64,000 nt of DNA from Mesorhizobium caraganae (GTDB lineage: Bacteria > Pseudomonadota > Alphaproteobacteria > Rhizobiales > Rhizobiaceae), in assembly GCF_016836705.1 (NCBI RefSeq), contig NZ_JAFCGY010000002.1, forward strand, positions 186,001-250,000, given 5' to 3'. Of the stretch, positions 45,081 to 54,219 are shown piece by piece; position 1 is the first letter of the stretch, and the number at the start of each line of letters is the position of its first letter. The translations under genes were made by a program, and so were the position numbers. Under the pieces are notes generated by a model. It made no database searches, had not been told where the DNA came from, and saw only the letters and a list, made by a program, of their open reading frames with translations.

Positions 45081-45980
45081 TCATCGGAGCGCCGGCGAAC
45101 CCACCGACCGCCGGCATTCCCCGATCAACCAATTGCGAAACGCCGCAACCACGTCGCGCCTTGCGCTGCGCTCGGGGATCGTCAGGCAATAGGGTTGGCG
45201 CAGCGCGATCGATAGGGCATTTGCCCGGACCAGCCGGCCGTCTTCCAGCGCCTGGGCGCAATAGATGCCTTGTGCCAGCGTCACGCCCAACCCTGAAATG
45301 GCCAGGTCGAGCGCTGCCCGCGACGAGTTCGCCGACAGGCCGCGCTGGACTGCCCGGCCGGGCTCGATGCCAGCCGCCTCGAACCAGTTGCGCCATGACG
45401 GAAACGACGCTCCGGTCGGTCCCCAATCGGTGTGGATCAGCGGCAGGCCGGCCAGGTTTTCCGATCTGGCGGCAAGTCCAGGCGCGCAGACGGGATAGAC
45501 GGCGTCCCTGACAACGTCCTCTGTCGGGTGCTCGCGATAATGCGGTCCAAAGGACAGTCTGAGGTCGATCAGTTCACGGTCGAACGGCACCGGGTCGTCA
45601 TCACCGCGCAGCGAGATGTCGACGGCGCCATGGCTGGCGACGAAGCCGGCGAGACGTTCCGAAAGCCAGCCCATCGCCATGGACGGCGGCACCGATATGA
45701 CAAGCCGCGGGCGGAAGGCATCGCTGCCGCGCGCGATGCTGCCGATCTCCTGGAAGGCCAAGGTCAGCCTCGGCAGCATCTCGACGCCGGCTTCGGTCAG
45801 CACCACGCGACGGTTGACGCGATGGAACAGCTTGCGGCCCATCTGCTCCTCGACAGTGCGGATAAGCTGGCTGACGGCCGCCGCCGAGATCGACAGCTCT
45901 TCCGCCGCCGCGGCAAAGCTCCCCGAGCGTGCAGCCGCCTCGAAGGCTTGCAGTCCTTTCAGGGATGGAAGCGCGGCCAT
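45081..45980 (-). CDS. LysR-family transcriptional regulator (GcvA-like)
   Basis: A 299-residue LTTR. The HTH is at the N-terminus (LKGLQAFEAAARSGSFAAAA, EELSISAAAVSQLIRTVEEQ, GRKLFHRVNRRVVLTEAG), followed by the periplasmic-binding-like effector domain. The pattern AAVSQLI...LFHRVNRRV is that of the GcvA/AmpR subgroup. It is divergent from a desaturase gene with a 23-bp palindrome between them, so the desaturase is the likely target. Confidence 0.92.
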   Translation of the reverse strand: MAALPSLKGLQAFEAAARSGSFAAAAEELSISAAAVSQLIRTVEEQMGRKLFHRVNRRVVLTEAGVEMLPRLTLAFQEIGSIARGSDAFRPRLVISVPPSMAMGWLSERLAGFVASHGAVDISLRGDDDPVPFDRELIDLRLSFGPHYREHPTEDVVRDAVYPVCAPGLAARSENLAGLPLIHTDWGPTGASFPSWRNWFEAAGIEPGRAVQRGLSANSSRAALDLAISGLGVTLAQGIYCAQALEDGRLVRANALSIALRQPYCLTIPERSARRDVVAAFRNWLIGECRRSVGSPALR

Positions 45981-45991
45981 TTGGTGTTCCG

Positions 45992-46014
45992 ATAGATAAG
46001 CTTAGCTTATCTAT
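45992..46014. promoter_or_regulatory. 23-bp perfect palindrome between lysR and desaturase (LTTR operator candidate)
   Basis: The arms ATAGATAAGCT and AGCTTATCTAT are perfect inverted copies around a single T. It includes the T-N11-A form expected of LysR boxes (T-AAGCTTAGCTT-A). It lies 12 nt upstream of the lysR start and 53 nt upstream of the desaturase start. It is the most AT-rich and most symmetrical site in this area. Confidence 0.7.
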
Positions 46015-46067
46015 TTCGCAGAAATCCTCGTTTTTAGAAAGGTTTCTTATTGGGGTAGCGTGGCGCA

Positions 46068-46985
46068 ATGAACATATCGGCTCAGACTGAACCCAGAGAC
46101 CATCGCGATGTCATCGCGTCGCTGACCAATGAGCAGCGCAGCCGCCTGACCGGCAAATCGAACGGGCCGGGTCTGGTTCAGCTCGCATTTCATCTCGGCG
46201 GGATCATCGTTCTCGGCCCGCTGATCGCGGCCAAGGTGCCGTGCTGGCCGCTGCTGATGCTGCCGCAAGGCATCCTCATCGTCTTCCTGTTCACGCTGCT
46301 GCATGAGACGGTGCACAGGACGGCTTTCGAGACACAGTGGCTCAACGATGCCGTGGCAAGGGTCTGCAGCCTGGCGATCGCGCTGCCGGCCGACTGGTTC
46401 CGCTACTTCCATTTCGCTCATCATCGCTTCACCCAGGATCCCGAAAACGATCCCGAACTCGCCTTTCCGAAACCGGAGACGGTGCGGCAATACATCGTCC
46501 ATGTCTCGGGCCTGCCGGTGTGGTGGGGGAATCTGCAGACGCTCTACACCAACGCGACCGGCAGCTGCCGCGACAGCTACGTGCCGCCGAAGGGCCTGCC
46601 CAAGGTGCGTGCTGAGGCCCGCGCCATGATCGCTTTCTACGTCGTAGTCGCCGCACTGGCGCTCTGGTTCAACGCGACGGTGCTGCTCTATGTCTGGATC
46701 GTGCCGGCGCTGCTCGGACAGCCATTCCTCAGGCTCTATCTGCTGGCCGAACATGGCCGCTGCCCGCTCGTCGCCAACATGCTGGAAAACACCCGTACCA
46801 CGCTGACCAATTGGCTGGTGCGCAAGGTTGCCTGGAATATGCCCTACCACGCTGAGCATCACGCTTATCCCGGCGTGCCGTTCCATCAGTTGCCGGCGTT
46901 CCACCAGCTGATAGAGCGGCATCTTAAAGTGGTCGAGTCCGGCTATGTCAGCTTCCACGAAAAATACATCGAGACGCTGCGCTGA
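46068..46985 (+). CDS. Membrane fatty-acid desaturase-type di-iron protein
   Basis: A 305-residue integral membrane protein. The histidine boxes are visible: HETVH, HFAHHRF, and HAEHHAYP, with AEHGR between, and hydrophobic segments around LIVFLFTLL and LWFNATVLLYVWIVPALLG. The family adds double bonds or hydroxyl groups to acyl chains or to related lipids such as carotenoids or betaine lipids. The substrate is unknown. Divergent from the LysR gene. An M20 peptidase gene converges with it 10 nt away. Confidence 0.9.
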   Translation: MNISAQTEPRDHRDVIASLTNEQRSRLTGKSNGPGLVQLAFHLGGIIVLGPLIAAKVPCWPLLMLPQGILIVFLFTLLHETVHRTAFETQWLNDAVARVCSLAIALPADWFRYFHFAHHRFTQDPENDPELAFPKPETVRQYIVHVSGLPVWWGNLQTLYTNATGSCRDSYVPPKGLPKVRAEARAMIAFYVVVAALALWFNATVLLYVWIVPALLGQPFLRLYLLAEHGRCPLVANMLENTRTTLTNWLVRKVAWNMPYHAEHHAYPGVPFHQLPAFHQLIERHLKVVESGYVSFHEKYIETLR

Positions 46986-46995
46986 ATAGCGGCAT

Positions 46996-48177
46996 TCAAT
47001 CTGGTGTATTGGTGGCCGCCGTCTGCTCGACGAGGGTGACGAAATAACTCAGCACGGTCGGAACGATTGCGTCGTTGAAGGCATAGCGATCGCCATGCAG
47101 TCCTTCGCCCGGTCCGACTGAGCCGGCGCCGACCCACGCATAGCAGCCGCCGGCTTCGCGGATCATGTAGGCGAAATCCTCGCAACCGAGGCTCGGGTTG
47201 AATGCGGTCTCGACCCGCTCGCGGCCGACGACAGCGGCGGCGGCCTGGACGGCTTGGGCCGTCGCGGCTGATGTATTGACCAGCGGTGGGTAACCCTTTT
47301 TGTAGACGAGCTTGGCGGTCAGGCTGTTCGCCGCAGCGATACCCTCCGCGATCTCCCCGACCAGTCTTTCGCAATGGTCCGACAGAGCGGGCTCGAAGAA
47401 ACGGCAGGTCCCCTGCAGCCAGACCTTGCCCGGCACGATGTTGCCGACATTGCCGCCATGGATCTGGGTGATCGAGACGACCAGCGCCGTCTGCGGATCG
47501 ACCGAGCGGCTGACGATGCGCTGCACGGCCTGAACGAAAGCGCTGGCTGCAAGCACCGGGTCGTCGCCAAGCTGCGGCATGGCGGCATGTGCGCCGGTTC
47601 CCTCGAAACTCAACTCGAAAGTGTCGACAGCCGCCATCATCGCGCCGGCTCGGGCCGCGATCGTGCCGAGCGGCAGTCCCGGCCAGTTATGGACGGCGTA
47701 GACGGCTTCCACCGGGAAGCGCTCGAACAGCCTGTCCTCGATCATGCGCATGCTGCCGCCTTCATTTTCCTCCGCCGGCTGGAAGATGAAATAGACGGTT
47801 CCGTCGAAGGCTCTGCTATCGGCGAGCAGCTTGGCGGCGCCGAGCAACATCGCGGTGTGGCCGTCATGGCCGCAGGCATGCATCACGCCGTCCTTTTTCG
47901 AGGCATATGGCAATCCGGTCTTCTCCAGCACAGGCAAGGCATCCAGCTCGGCCCTGAGCCCGATGGCGCGTGTCCCCGGCCGTCCCCTGAGGACGCCGAC
48001 CACGCCGGTGCCGCCCATGCCTTCATGGATTTCATCGAGCCCGAAGGCGCGCAGCTTGTCGGCAACAAAGCGCGCTGTCTCATACTCGCTGAAACCAAGC
48101 TCGGGATTGGCGTGGATGTGATGCCGCCATTCCACCACCTGCGGGGTGAGGGCGGCGACGGGGTCGTTGTGCAGCAT
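46996..48177 (-). CDS. M20-family amidohydrolase (hippurate hydrolase / N-acyl-amino-acid hydrolase type)
   Basis: A 393-residue zinc amidohydrolase of the HipO/IAA-amino-acid hydrolase branch. The motifs HACGHDGHTAMLLGAAKLL (metal ligands), FIFQPAEENEGGS (catalytic and ligand Glu pair), and VYAVHNWPGLPLG are intact, and a dimerisation domain follows (FEGTGAHAAMPQLGDDPVLA). It probably releases an amino acid from an N-acyl conjugate. It is divergent from an AraC regulator gene that may control it. Confidence 0.92.
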   Translation of the reverse strand: MLHNDPVAALTPQVVEWRHHIHANPELGFSEYETARFVADKLRAFGLDEIHEGMGGTGVVGVLRGRPGTRAIGLRAELDALPVLEKTGLPYASKKDGVMHACGHDGHTAMLLGAAKLLADSRAFDGTVYFIFQPAEENEGGSMRMIEDRLFERFPVEAVYAVHNWPGLPLGTIAARAGAMMAAVDTFELSFEGTGAHAAMPQLGDDPVLAASAFVQAVQRIVSRSVDPQTALVVSITQIHGGNVGNIVPGKVWLQGTCRFFEPALSDHCERLVGEIAEGIAAANSLTAKLVYKKGYPPLVNTSAATAQAVQAAAAVVGRERVETAFNPSLGCEDFAYMIREAGGCYAWVGAGSVGPGEGLHGDRYAFNDAIVPTVLSYFVTLVEQTAATNTPD

Positions 48178-48268
48178 TGCGCTCTCCTTGCCGGCCGTCG
48201 TAAATTCGGCCTTGTCGATGCCAGCACCTAAAGGGTTTGCGCCGGCAGCGTCTTGAACAGGATTGACC

Positions 48269-49117
48269 GTGTCGGGAATTCAGGAGCCGCAGGAGACAAC
48301 GCAGTTCTGGCGTCATCCGCGCTTTCGCGATCTTGGCATGCTGAGGGCGCGTTTCACCCGGCATCGCTACCAGTTGCACACGCACCCGACCTATGTCGTC
48401 GCGCTGATCACGCATGGCTGCGAGCGTGTCCGCATCGGCAACGAGACCGTCGTCGCGCCGGTGGGCACGGTCCTCCTCGTCAATCCGGAGGTGTGGCACG
48501 ACGGCGAGGCAGGTGCCGAGCAGGGCTGGGCCTACCGCACCTTCTATCCCTCGGTTTCCCTCATGGGCGCGATCGCTGCAGAACTCGGGCAGGATCGCGC
48601 GCCACTGTTTTCGCAATCGATCGTCGATGATGCCGATCTCGTCCAGGCGGTGGCCGCCGCACACCAGGTCTCGACATCAGGCGATGCCACAAGTGCCGAG
48701 ACATCCATGCTGATCGCCTTGCGCAAGCTCGTCCTGCGCCATGGCGATTGGGGCGGCCGGAGGCGCGAGGCGGTCGAAAGCTTCGGATCGAAAAGCCGGC
48801 TCCGGGTCTATGAACAGGTCATCGAAGACCATCTGAACTCGGGCCTCGATTTGCGGCGGCTCGCCGAAGCTGCAGGCGTGACGCGCTTTCAGGTCATCCG
48901 GGATTTCAGGAAGGTGCTGGGTCTCACGCCCGCTGCCTTCATCCGTGACCGCCGGTTGCGCCGCGCCGATCTCCTGATCCGCCAAGGCTCAAACCTCGCC
49001 GACGCCGCCTTTGCGGCCGGCTTCTCCGACCAGAGCCATCTCTCGCGCACCTTCCGCGCGGCGCATGGAATGACACCGGGGATGTTCAGGCGGGCCGGGA
49101 CGCTGCCTTCGACTTGA
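48269..49117 (+). CDS. AraC-family transcriptional regulator
   Basis: A 282-residue regulator. An N-terminal cupin-like ligand domain (FTRHRYQLHTHPTYVVALIT, VGTVLLVNPEVWHDGEAGAE) precedes a C-terminal double HTH (LRRLAEAAGVTRFQVIRDFR, LADAAFAAGFSDQSHLSRTF). The start is probably GTG 48269 with AGGA 6 nt upstream; TTG 48263 is less likely. It is divergent from the M20 gene. Its last 32 nt overlap the convergent GGDEF-EAL gene. Confidence 0.9.
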   Translation: MSGIQEPQETTQFWRHPRFRDLGMLRARFTRHRYQLHTHPTYVVALITHGCERVRIGNETVVAPVGTVLLVNPEVWHDGEAGAEQGWAYRTFYPSVSLMGAIAAELGQDRAPLFSQSIVDDADLVQAVAAAHQVSTSGDATSAETSMLIALRKLVLRHGDWGGRRREAVESFGSKSRLRVYEQVIEDHLNSGLDLRRLAEAAGVTRFQVIRDFRKVLGLTPAAFIRDRRLRRADLLIRQGSNLADAAFAAGFSDQSHLSRTFRAAHGMTPGMFRRAGTLPST

Positions 49118-51224
49118 GCAGTCGTGCCATGTCAGCCGCCTTTGACGGCACGCCGATCAGAAAGCCCTGCGCCTCGACACAGCCAGCCTTGTGCAATATG
49201 TCGAGCTGCGCTTGCGTCTCGACGCCTTCGGCGGTGACGGTGATGCCGAGCTCGGCGCCAAGCCCGATGATCGAGCGCACGATCGCCGCCGTGTCCCGGT
49301 TGTCGATATCATGGATGAACGAGCGGTCGATCTTGATCTTGTCGACGGGAAAGCGCCTGAGATAGCCGAGCGACGAATAGCCGGTGCCGAAATCGTCGAG
49401 CGCGATGCGGATGCCGAGTTCGCGGAGCTGTCTAAGCGTCTTCAGCACCGTCTCGCTTTCATCCATCAACACGGTTTCGGTGATCTCCAGCTCAAGCCGC
49501 CTGGCCGGCACGCCGGAAACGGCCAGCGCCGAAATCACGCTGCGGGCAAAGTCGGCACTTCTGATCTGTACGGCCGAGACGTTGACGGCAATGCGCATTC
49601 CGGGCGGCCAGCCGGCGGCCACGCTGCAGGCCTGTTTCAGCGCCCATTCGCCCAGCGGGACGATCAGTCCGCTGTCTTCGGCGGCCGCGATGAAATCGTC
49701 GGGCGCCACCAGACCGCGTGTTGGCGAATTCCAGCGCATCAAGGCTTCGGCGCCGACGATTTCGCCCGACGCGATGTTGGTGATCGGCTGGAAGTCCAGG
49801 ACGAATTCCTGCCGCTTCAGCGCCGTATCGAGATCGGTTTCGAGCGTCAGGCGCGCCCGCGCGAGGGCGTCCATGCCGGGTTCGAAAAAGCGGTAGACGT
49901 TGCGGCCTTCACTCTTGCCGCTGTAGAGCGCCATGTCGGCATTCTTCAACAGCGTGTCGGCGTCCTTGCCATCGTTGGGATAGAGAGCGATGCCAAGGCT
50001 GATGCCGACATGCATGTCGCGGCCCTTATAGCGAAACGGCTGGCTGATGACAGCGACGATGCGCTTTGCCAGTTGTTCAGCATCGGCGGTACCTTTGAGA
50101 TTGAACTGCAGGATGGCGAACTCGTCGCCGCCGAGGCGGGCGACCACATCGGTCTCGCTGCGCAGGCTGTGCCGCAACCGGTCCGCCACGCACTTCAGCA
50201 GCCAGTCGCCGGCCGGGTGCCCCCAGGTGTCGTTGATGGCCTTGAAGCGATCGAGGTCGAGCGAGAAGATCGCCAACGGAGTAGCAGCGGTTTCGCCAAG
50301 CGCCTGGTCGAGCCGTTCGCGGAACATCGAGCGGTTGGGCAGGTCGGTCAGCGTGTCGTAATGGGCAAGGTGGCTCATGCGCTCTTCGGCGCGCCGGCGC
50401 TCGGTGATGTCTTCGAACGTCGCCACCCAGCCGCCGCCGGCAAGCGGCCGGCGCGCAATCAGCAATGTTCGGCCATCGGCAAGGATGCGATTTGTCGAGC
50501 GCGTTTCGCCGGCCTGCAGGCTGGCCCTGGTCTTGGAGATCTCGCCGTCGATATCGATCGACGGATAGATGCGCAGGCGCACCATCTGCTCGAGCAGGGC
50601 GCGATGGCTCATGCCGAGCGGGAAGTCTCCGGGCTTGACGTTGTAGAGGTCGAAGAAGCGCTGATTGCGCACGATCAGCGTGCCGTCGGCGTCATACATC
50701 AGCAGGCCTTGCGACATGTTGGCTAGCGCCGCATCGAAGCGGCGGTGCTGCTCCTTCAACTCCTGCTCGGCCCGCCTTTGCTCCGTGATGTCCTCATAGA
50801 TCGACACCCAGCCGCCCGAGGCCAGCGGCCGGTGCGTGATGGAGATGATACGGCCGTCCGAAAGGATTTCCTCGTAGGTCGAGGCTTGCGCCCGCTCGAT
50901 ATAGGGCTTGCGGATGGCATAGAGGTCCGCGGCGCTCTGCGAGGCGACGCCGATGTCGACGCTGTGTTGGAGAATATCCAGGAACGCGATGCCGGGCCGC
51001 ACGATCTTCGCATCGAGGGAGAAGATTCTGAGATAGTTGCCGTTGCAGATGATCATCCGCTCGTCGGCATCGAACATGCACAGCCCATGCGACATGTTTT
51101 CGACGGCCGCCGAAAAGCGCTCGTTCTGGTGGCGCAATTCGTCTGCGATCTGCTGTGGGGCGGCGACGCCTCCGGCTCCCCGTCTGCGGACGGGCGAACC
51201 ACCCTTGACGTGCGCAACGGACAT
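49086..51224 (-). CDS. PAS-PAS-GGDEF-EAL cyclic-di-GMP signalling protein
   Basis: A 712-residue cytosolic protein. Two PAS domains (about residues 35-150 and 160-275; FSAAVENMSHGLCMFDADER and FDAALANMSQGLLMYDADGT) precede a GGDEF domain with the intact motif RLGGDEFAIL and LDLDRFKAINDTWGHPAGDW, then an EAL domain with GAEALMRWN, ITETVLMDES, LDDFGTGYSSLGYL and EGVETQAQ. Both catalytic signatures look intact, so it could be a synthase, a phosphodiesterase, or both. No membrane segment is seen. It stands alone. Confidence 0.94.
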   Translation of the reverse strand: MSVAHVKGGSPVRRRGAGGVAAPQQIADELRHQNERFSAAVENMSHGLCMFDADERMIICNGNYLRIFSLDAKIVRPGIAFLDILQHSVDIGVASQSAADLYAIRKPYIERAQASTYEEILSDGRIISITHRPLASGGWVSIYEDITEQRRAEQELKEQHRRFDAALANMSQGLLMYDADGTLIVRNQRFFDLYNVKPGDFPLGMSHRALLEQMVRLRIYPSIDIDGEISKTRASLQAGETRSTNRILADGRTLLIARRPLAGGGWVATFEDITERRRAEERMSHLAHYDTLTDLPNRSMFRERLDQALGETAATPLAIFSLDLDRFKAINDTWGHPAGDWLLKCVADRLRHSLRSETDVVARLGGDEFAILQFNLKGTADAEQLAKRIVAVISQPFRYKGRDMHVGISLGIALYPNDGKDADTLLKNADMALYSGKSEGRNVYRFFEPGMDALARARLTLETDLDTALKRQEFVLDFQPITNIASGEIVGAEALMRWNSPTRGLVAPDDFIAAAEDSGLIVPLGEWALKQACSVAAGWPPGMRIAVNVSAVQIRSADFARSVISALAVSGVPARRLELEITETVLMDESETVLKTLRQLRELGIRIALDDFGTGYSSLGYLRRFPVDKIKIDRSFIHDIDNRDTAAIVRSIIGLGAELGITVTAEGVETQAQLDILHKAGCVEAQGFLIGVPSKAADMARLLKSKAASRPA

Positions 51225-51291
51225 GAGGCGTGCCTGCTGACCGTGATCGAAACCCGGTACTGTGGTTACCGCTGGTTAATTTAGCGTATGT

Positions 51292-51930
51292 TCACTCGGC
51301 CGAATGCACGGCAACCGCTGCCTGGCGCTGCTTTTCGAGCGTCGCATAACGCTTGAGGAACGCCGCCTGCGCCGAAGTCACCGAGCGCGGCGTGAAATCG
51401 AAACGGTCCGCGTTGAAGCCGCGCGGCCGGCCGAAGAACTCGGTTGCCTCCGCGGTCGAAAAGCCGGCAAGCAGCGTCGCCTCGTAGTAAGCAGCGATCT
51501 GGTCGGCCCGCTTGATCTCCTTGCGAAGGCCGGCGCCGAGTTCCGCCGGCAGCGAAAAGCGCTGATGGATGGCGCGCTGCAGGCGCAGCTCGCAGTCCTT
51601 GTAGGAGCCGCCCATCACCGATTTGAACGGCGAGATCATGTCGCCGATGACATATTCCGGCGCGTCGTGCAGCAGCGCCGCCAGCCGTGCATTGGCCGAG
51701 GCGTCCGGCTGCAATTCGCCAAAAAGCGCCTCGACCAGCAGCGAATGCTGAGCGACCGAAAAGGCGTGATCGCCGTGTGTCTGGCCATTCCAGCGGGCGA
51801 CACGGGCAAGCCCGTGGGCGATGTCGGAGATTTCGATGTCGAGCGGCGAGGGATCGAGCAGGTCTAGCCGCCGTCCCGACAGCATGCGCTGCCAGGCGCG
51901 CGGCGGCGCCCCGACACGGTCGGCGGCCAT
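51292..51930 (-). CDS. HD-domain nucleotidase (YfbR-like)
   Basis: A 212-residue HD phosphohydrolase. The metal-binding set is clear: WNGQTHGDHAFSVAQHSLLV and LAALLHDAPEYVIGDMISPF. The layout is close to 5'-deoxyribonucleotidase YfbR and to the HD-domain hydrolases near ygfZ in alphaproteobacteria. Its ATG overlaps the ygfZ stop (TGATG), so the two are co-translated. Confidence 0.9.
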   Translation of the reverse strand: MAADRVGAPPRAWQRMLSGRRLDLLDPSPLDIEISDIAHGLARVARWNGQTHGDHAFSVAQHSLLVEALFGELQPDASANARLAALLHDAPEYVIGDMISPFKSVMGGSYKDCELRLQRAIHQRFSLPAELGAGLRKEIKRADQIAAYYEATLLAGFSTAEATEFFGRPRGFNADRFDFTPRSVTSAQAAFLKRYATLEKQRQAAVAVHSAE

Positions 51931-52790
51931 CAGGCGTCCTCCGCGCCGACCGCTTCCCTGGGAAAGCTGAACTTTGCCCAGGCCGGAATGGCGAGCGAAA
52001 CAGCGACGTCACCCGCCAGGATCGGTTGGCCGGCGTCGAGCGCCGCCTTGACCCGGTCGATGCGGGCAATGGCTAGGCCGATCGGGCCTTTGCTCGAGCC
52101 GAGCATGCCGACCGACCGCCCCGCCACCGTCAGCTCCGTGCCCGGTGCGGGCAAAGCATGGTCGGCCGAAACGATCAGCACGCGCCGTCTGGCGGTGCCG
52201 CGATGCTGCATGCGCGAGACCACTTCCTGGCCGACATAGCAGCCCTTCTTGAAGCCGACCCCGCCGGTCTCGTCGAGCAGCACGTCATGCGGGAAGGTGT
52301 CGCCGAGCTGATAGTCCGGCCCGCTTTCGGCGATGCCGTGGGCGATGCGCAGGGTTTGCCACGCAGCCTGATCGCCGCCTTCGGATGCGCCTCCATAGGA
52401 GCGGCTGACGGCTACGTCACGGAAGCGGGTATCGGCAAGTGCCGTTGAATCAGAATGTGAAGCGGTTGAATCATCGCCCCATGCAACCGTCACAAGCAAT
52501 TGATCCTGCTTGGCAATCTCGGCCTTGGCGCGCAGCTTGTAAAGCATCAGCCGGCGCACGAAATCGTCTGCGACGTCGGCCCGGCATTCCAGCTGGAAGC
52601 CGCTGTCGCCGGCGCGCGAGATCAGAAAATCGAACAGGATCTTGCCCTGCGGCGAAAGCAGCGCGCCGGGCTTTGCCTCGCCGGCGGCCAGCGTATCGAG
52701 GTCGGTGGTGAGGATATTCTGCAAAAAATGCTCGGCATCCGGGCCTGACACGGAAATGAGGGCGCGGTTGTCGAGAAGGGCAAAGGGCAT
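51930..52790 (-). CDS. ygfZ: Folate-binding YgfZ/GcvT-like Fe-S cluster maintenance protein
   Basis: A 286-residue protein related to the glycine-cleavage T protein; it binds tetrahydrofolate and supports Fe-S enzyme assembly. The signature with its conserved Cys is FKKGCYVGQEVVSRMQHRG, and VSGPDAEHFLQNILTTDL marks the N-terminus. ATG 52790 was chosen by family alignment; ATG 52829, which has a better ribosome site (CAGGGG), would add 13 residues. Divergent from pyrC. Confidence 0.9.
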   Translation of the reverse strand: MPFALLDNRALISVSGPDAEHFLQNILTTDLDTLAAGEAKPGALLSPQGKILFDFLISRAGDSGFQLECRADVADDFVRRLMLYKLRAKAEIAKQDQLLVTVAWGDDSTASHSDSTALADTRFRDVAVSRSYGGASEGGDQAAWQTLRIAHGIAESGPDYQLGDTFPHDVLLDETGGVGFKKGCYVGQEVVSRMQHRGTARRRVLIVSADHALPAPGTELTVAGRSVGMLGSSKGPIGLAIARIDRVKAALDAGQPILAGDVAVSLAIPAWAKFSFPREAVGAEDA

Positions 52791-52872
52791 GGGCGGCAAA
52801 GAACCTGATCTTGCAAAACAGACGGTCATTACGTAAGCCCCTGATACTCCCCCCGCAAGAGACCGAACACCC

Positions 52873-54204
52873 ATGGCCAGCACCTACGACCTCATCCTGA
52901 CAGGCGGCACGGTGGTCAATCATGACGGCGAGGGCGCGCGCGATGTCGGCGTCAAGGATGGTCGCATCGCGGCTATAGGCGATCTTAGCCAAGCCTCGGC
53001 TAACGAGAGCGTCGACTGCCGCGGCCTGCACATCCTGCCGGGCGTCGTCGACAGTCAGGTGCATTTCCGCGAGCCGGGGCTGGAGCATAAGGAAGATCTG
53101 GAGACGGGCTCGCGCGCGGCGGTGCTGGGCGGCGTCACTGCCGTGTTCGAGATGCCCAACACCAACCCGCTGACCACCAGCGAGGCGGCGCTTGCCGACA
53201 AGGTGCGGCGCGGCACCGGCCGCATGCATTGCGACTTCGCCTTCTGGGTCGGCGGCACGCGCGAGAACGCCGGAGACGTCGGCGAACTCGAGCGGCTCCC
53301 CGGTGCGGCCGGCATCAAGGTGTTCATGGGTTCCTCCACCGGCGACTTGCTGGTTGAGGATGACGAGGGTGTCGCATCGATCCTGAGAAACACCCGCCGC
53401 CGCGCCGCCTTTCATTCGGAGGATGAGTTCCGTCTGCGCGAACGCCTTGGCCTGCGCGTCGAGGACGACCCGTCCTCGCACCCGGTCTGGCGCGACGAGA
53501 TCGCCGCCTTGCGCTGTACCGAGCGGCTGGTCCGCATCGCGCGAAACACTCGCGCCCGCATCCATGTCCTGCACATCTCGACCGCCGAAGAAATCCTGTT
53601 CCTCGAACAGCACAAGGATGTTGCCACCTGCGAGGCGACGCCGCATCATTTGACGCTCGCGGCCGACGACTATGCGCGGCTGGGCACGTTGATCCAGATG
53701 AACCCGCCGGTGCGGGCGGCACGCCATCGCGACGGCGTCTGGCACGGCATTGCGCAAGGCATCGTCGACGTGCTGGGCTCCGACCACGCCCCGCACACGC
53801 TGGCCGAGAAGGCAAAGCCCTATCCGGCCTCGCCGTCGGGGATGACCGGGGTGCAGACGCTGGTGCCGATCATGCTCGACCACGTCAATTCAGGCCGGCT
53901 GACCCTGCAGCGCTTCGTCGACCTGTCCAGCCACGGCCCGCAGCGCATCTTCGGCATGGCCCGGAAAGGCCGCATCGCCGCCGGCTACGACGCCGATTTC
54001 ACCATCGTCGACATGAAGCGCCGCGAGACTATCACCAATGCGCAGGCCGGCTCCAAGGCCGGCTGGACGCCCTATGACGGCAAGCAAGTCACCGGCTGGC
54101 CGGTTGGCACCGTCGTGCGCGGCCGCCGTGTAATGTGGGACGGCGAGATCGTCACGCCCGGGCAGGGCAAGGCTGTGGAGTTTTCCGAGGCCCTGCCGAA
54201 ATAG
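52873..54204 (+). CDS. pyrC: Dihydroorotase
   Basis: Interconverts carbamoyl aspartate and dihydroorotate in pyrimidine synthesis. The 443-residue product is of the class I amidohydrolase type. Visible: VVDSQVHFREPGLEHKEDLE with the first two metal His residues, GVTAVFEMPNTNPLT, TPHHLTLA, and GSDHAPHTLAEK with the catalytic Asp. Allantoinase is similar, but HFREPG and NTNP favour dihydroorotase. pyrE is elsewhere in this window. Confidence 0.9.
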   Translation: MASTYDLILTGGTVVNHDGEGARDVGVKDGRIAAIGDLSQASANESVDCRGLHILPGVVDSQVHFREPGLEHKEDLETGSRAAVLGGVTAVFEMPNTNPLTTSEAALADKVRRGTGRMHCDFAFWVGGTRENAGDVGELERLPGAAGIKVFMGSSTGDLLVEDDEGVASILRNTRRRAAFHSEDEFRLRERLGLRVEDDPSSHPVWRDEIAALRCTERLVRIARNTRARIHVLHISTAEEILFLEQHKDVATCEATPHHLTLAADDYARLGTLIQMNPPVRAARHRDGVWHGIAQGIVDVLGSDHAPHTLAEKAKPYPASPSGMTGVQTLVPIMLDHVNSGRLTLQRFVDLSSHGPQRIFGMARKGRIAAGYDADFTIVDMKRRETITNAQAGSKAGWTPYDGKQVTGWPVGTVVRGRRVMWDGEIVTPGQGKAVEFSEALPK

Positions 54205-54219
54205 GCTGACGGCAAAAAC

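Noticed and set aside
49191..50726. 511-codon open frame antisense to the GGDEF-EAL gene
   Set aside because: Shadow of a real gene; no domain recognised.
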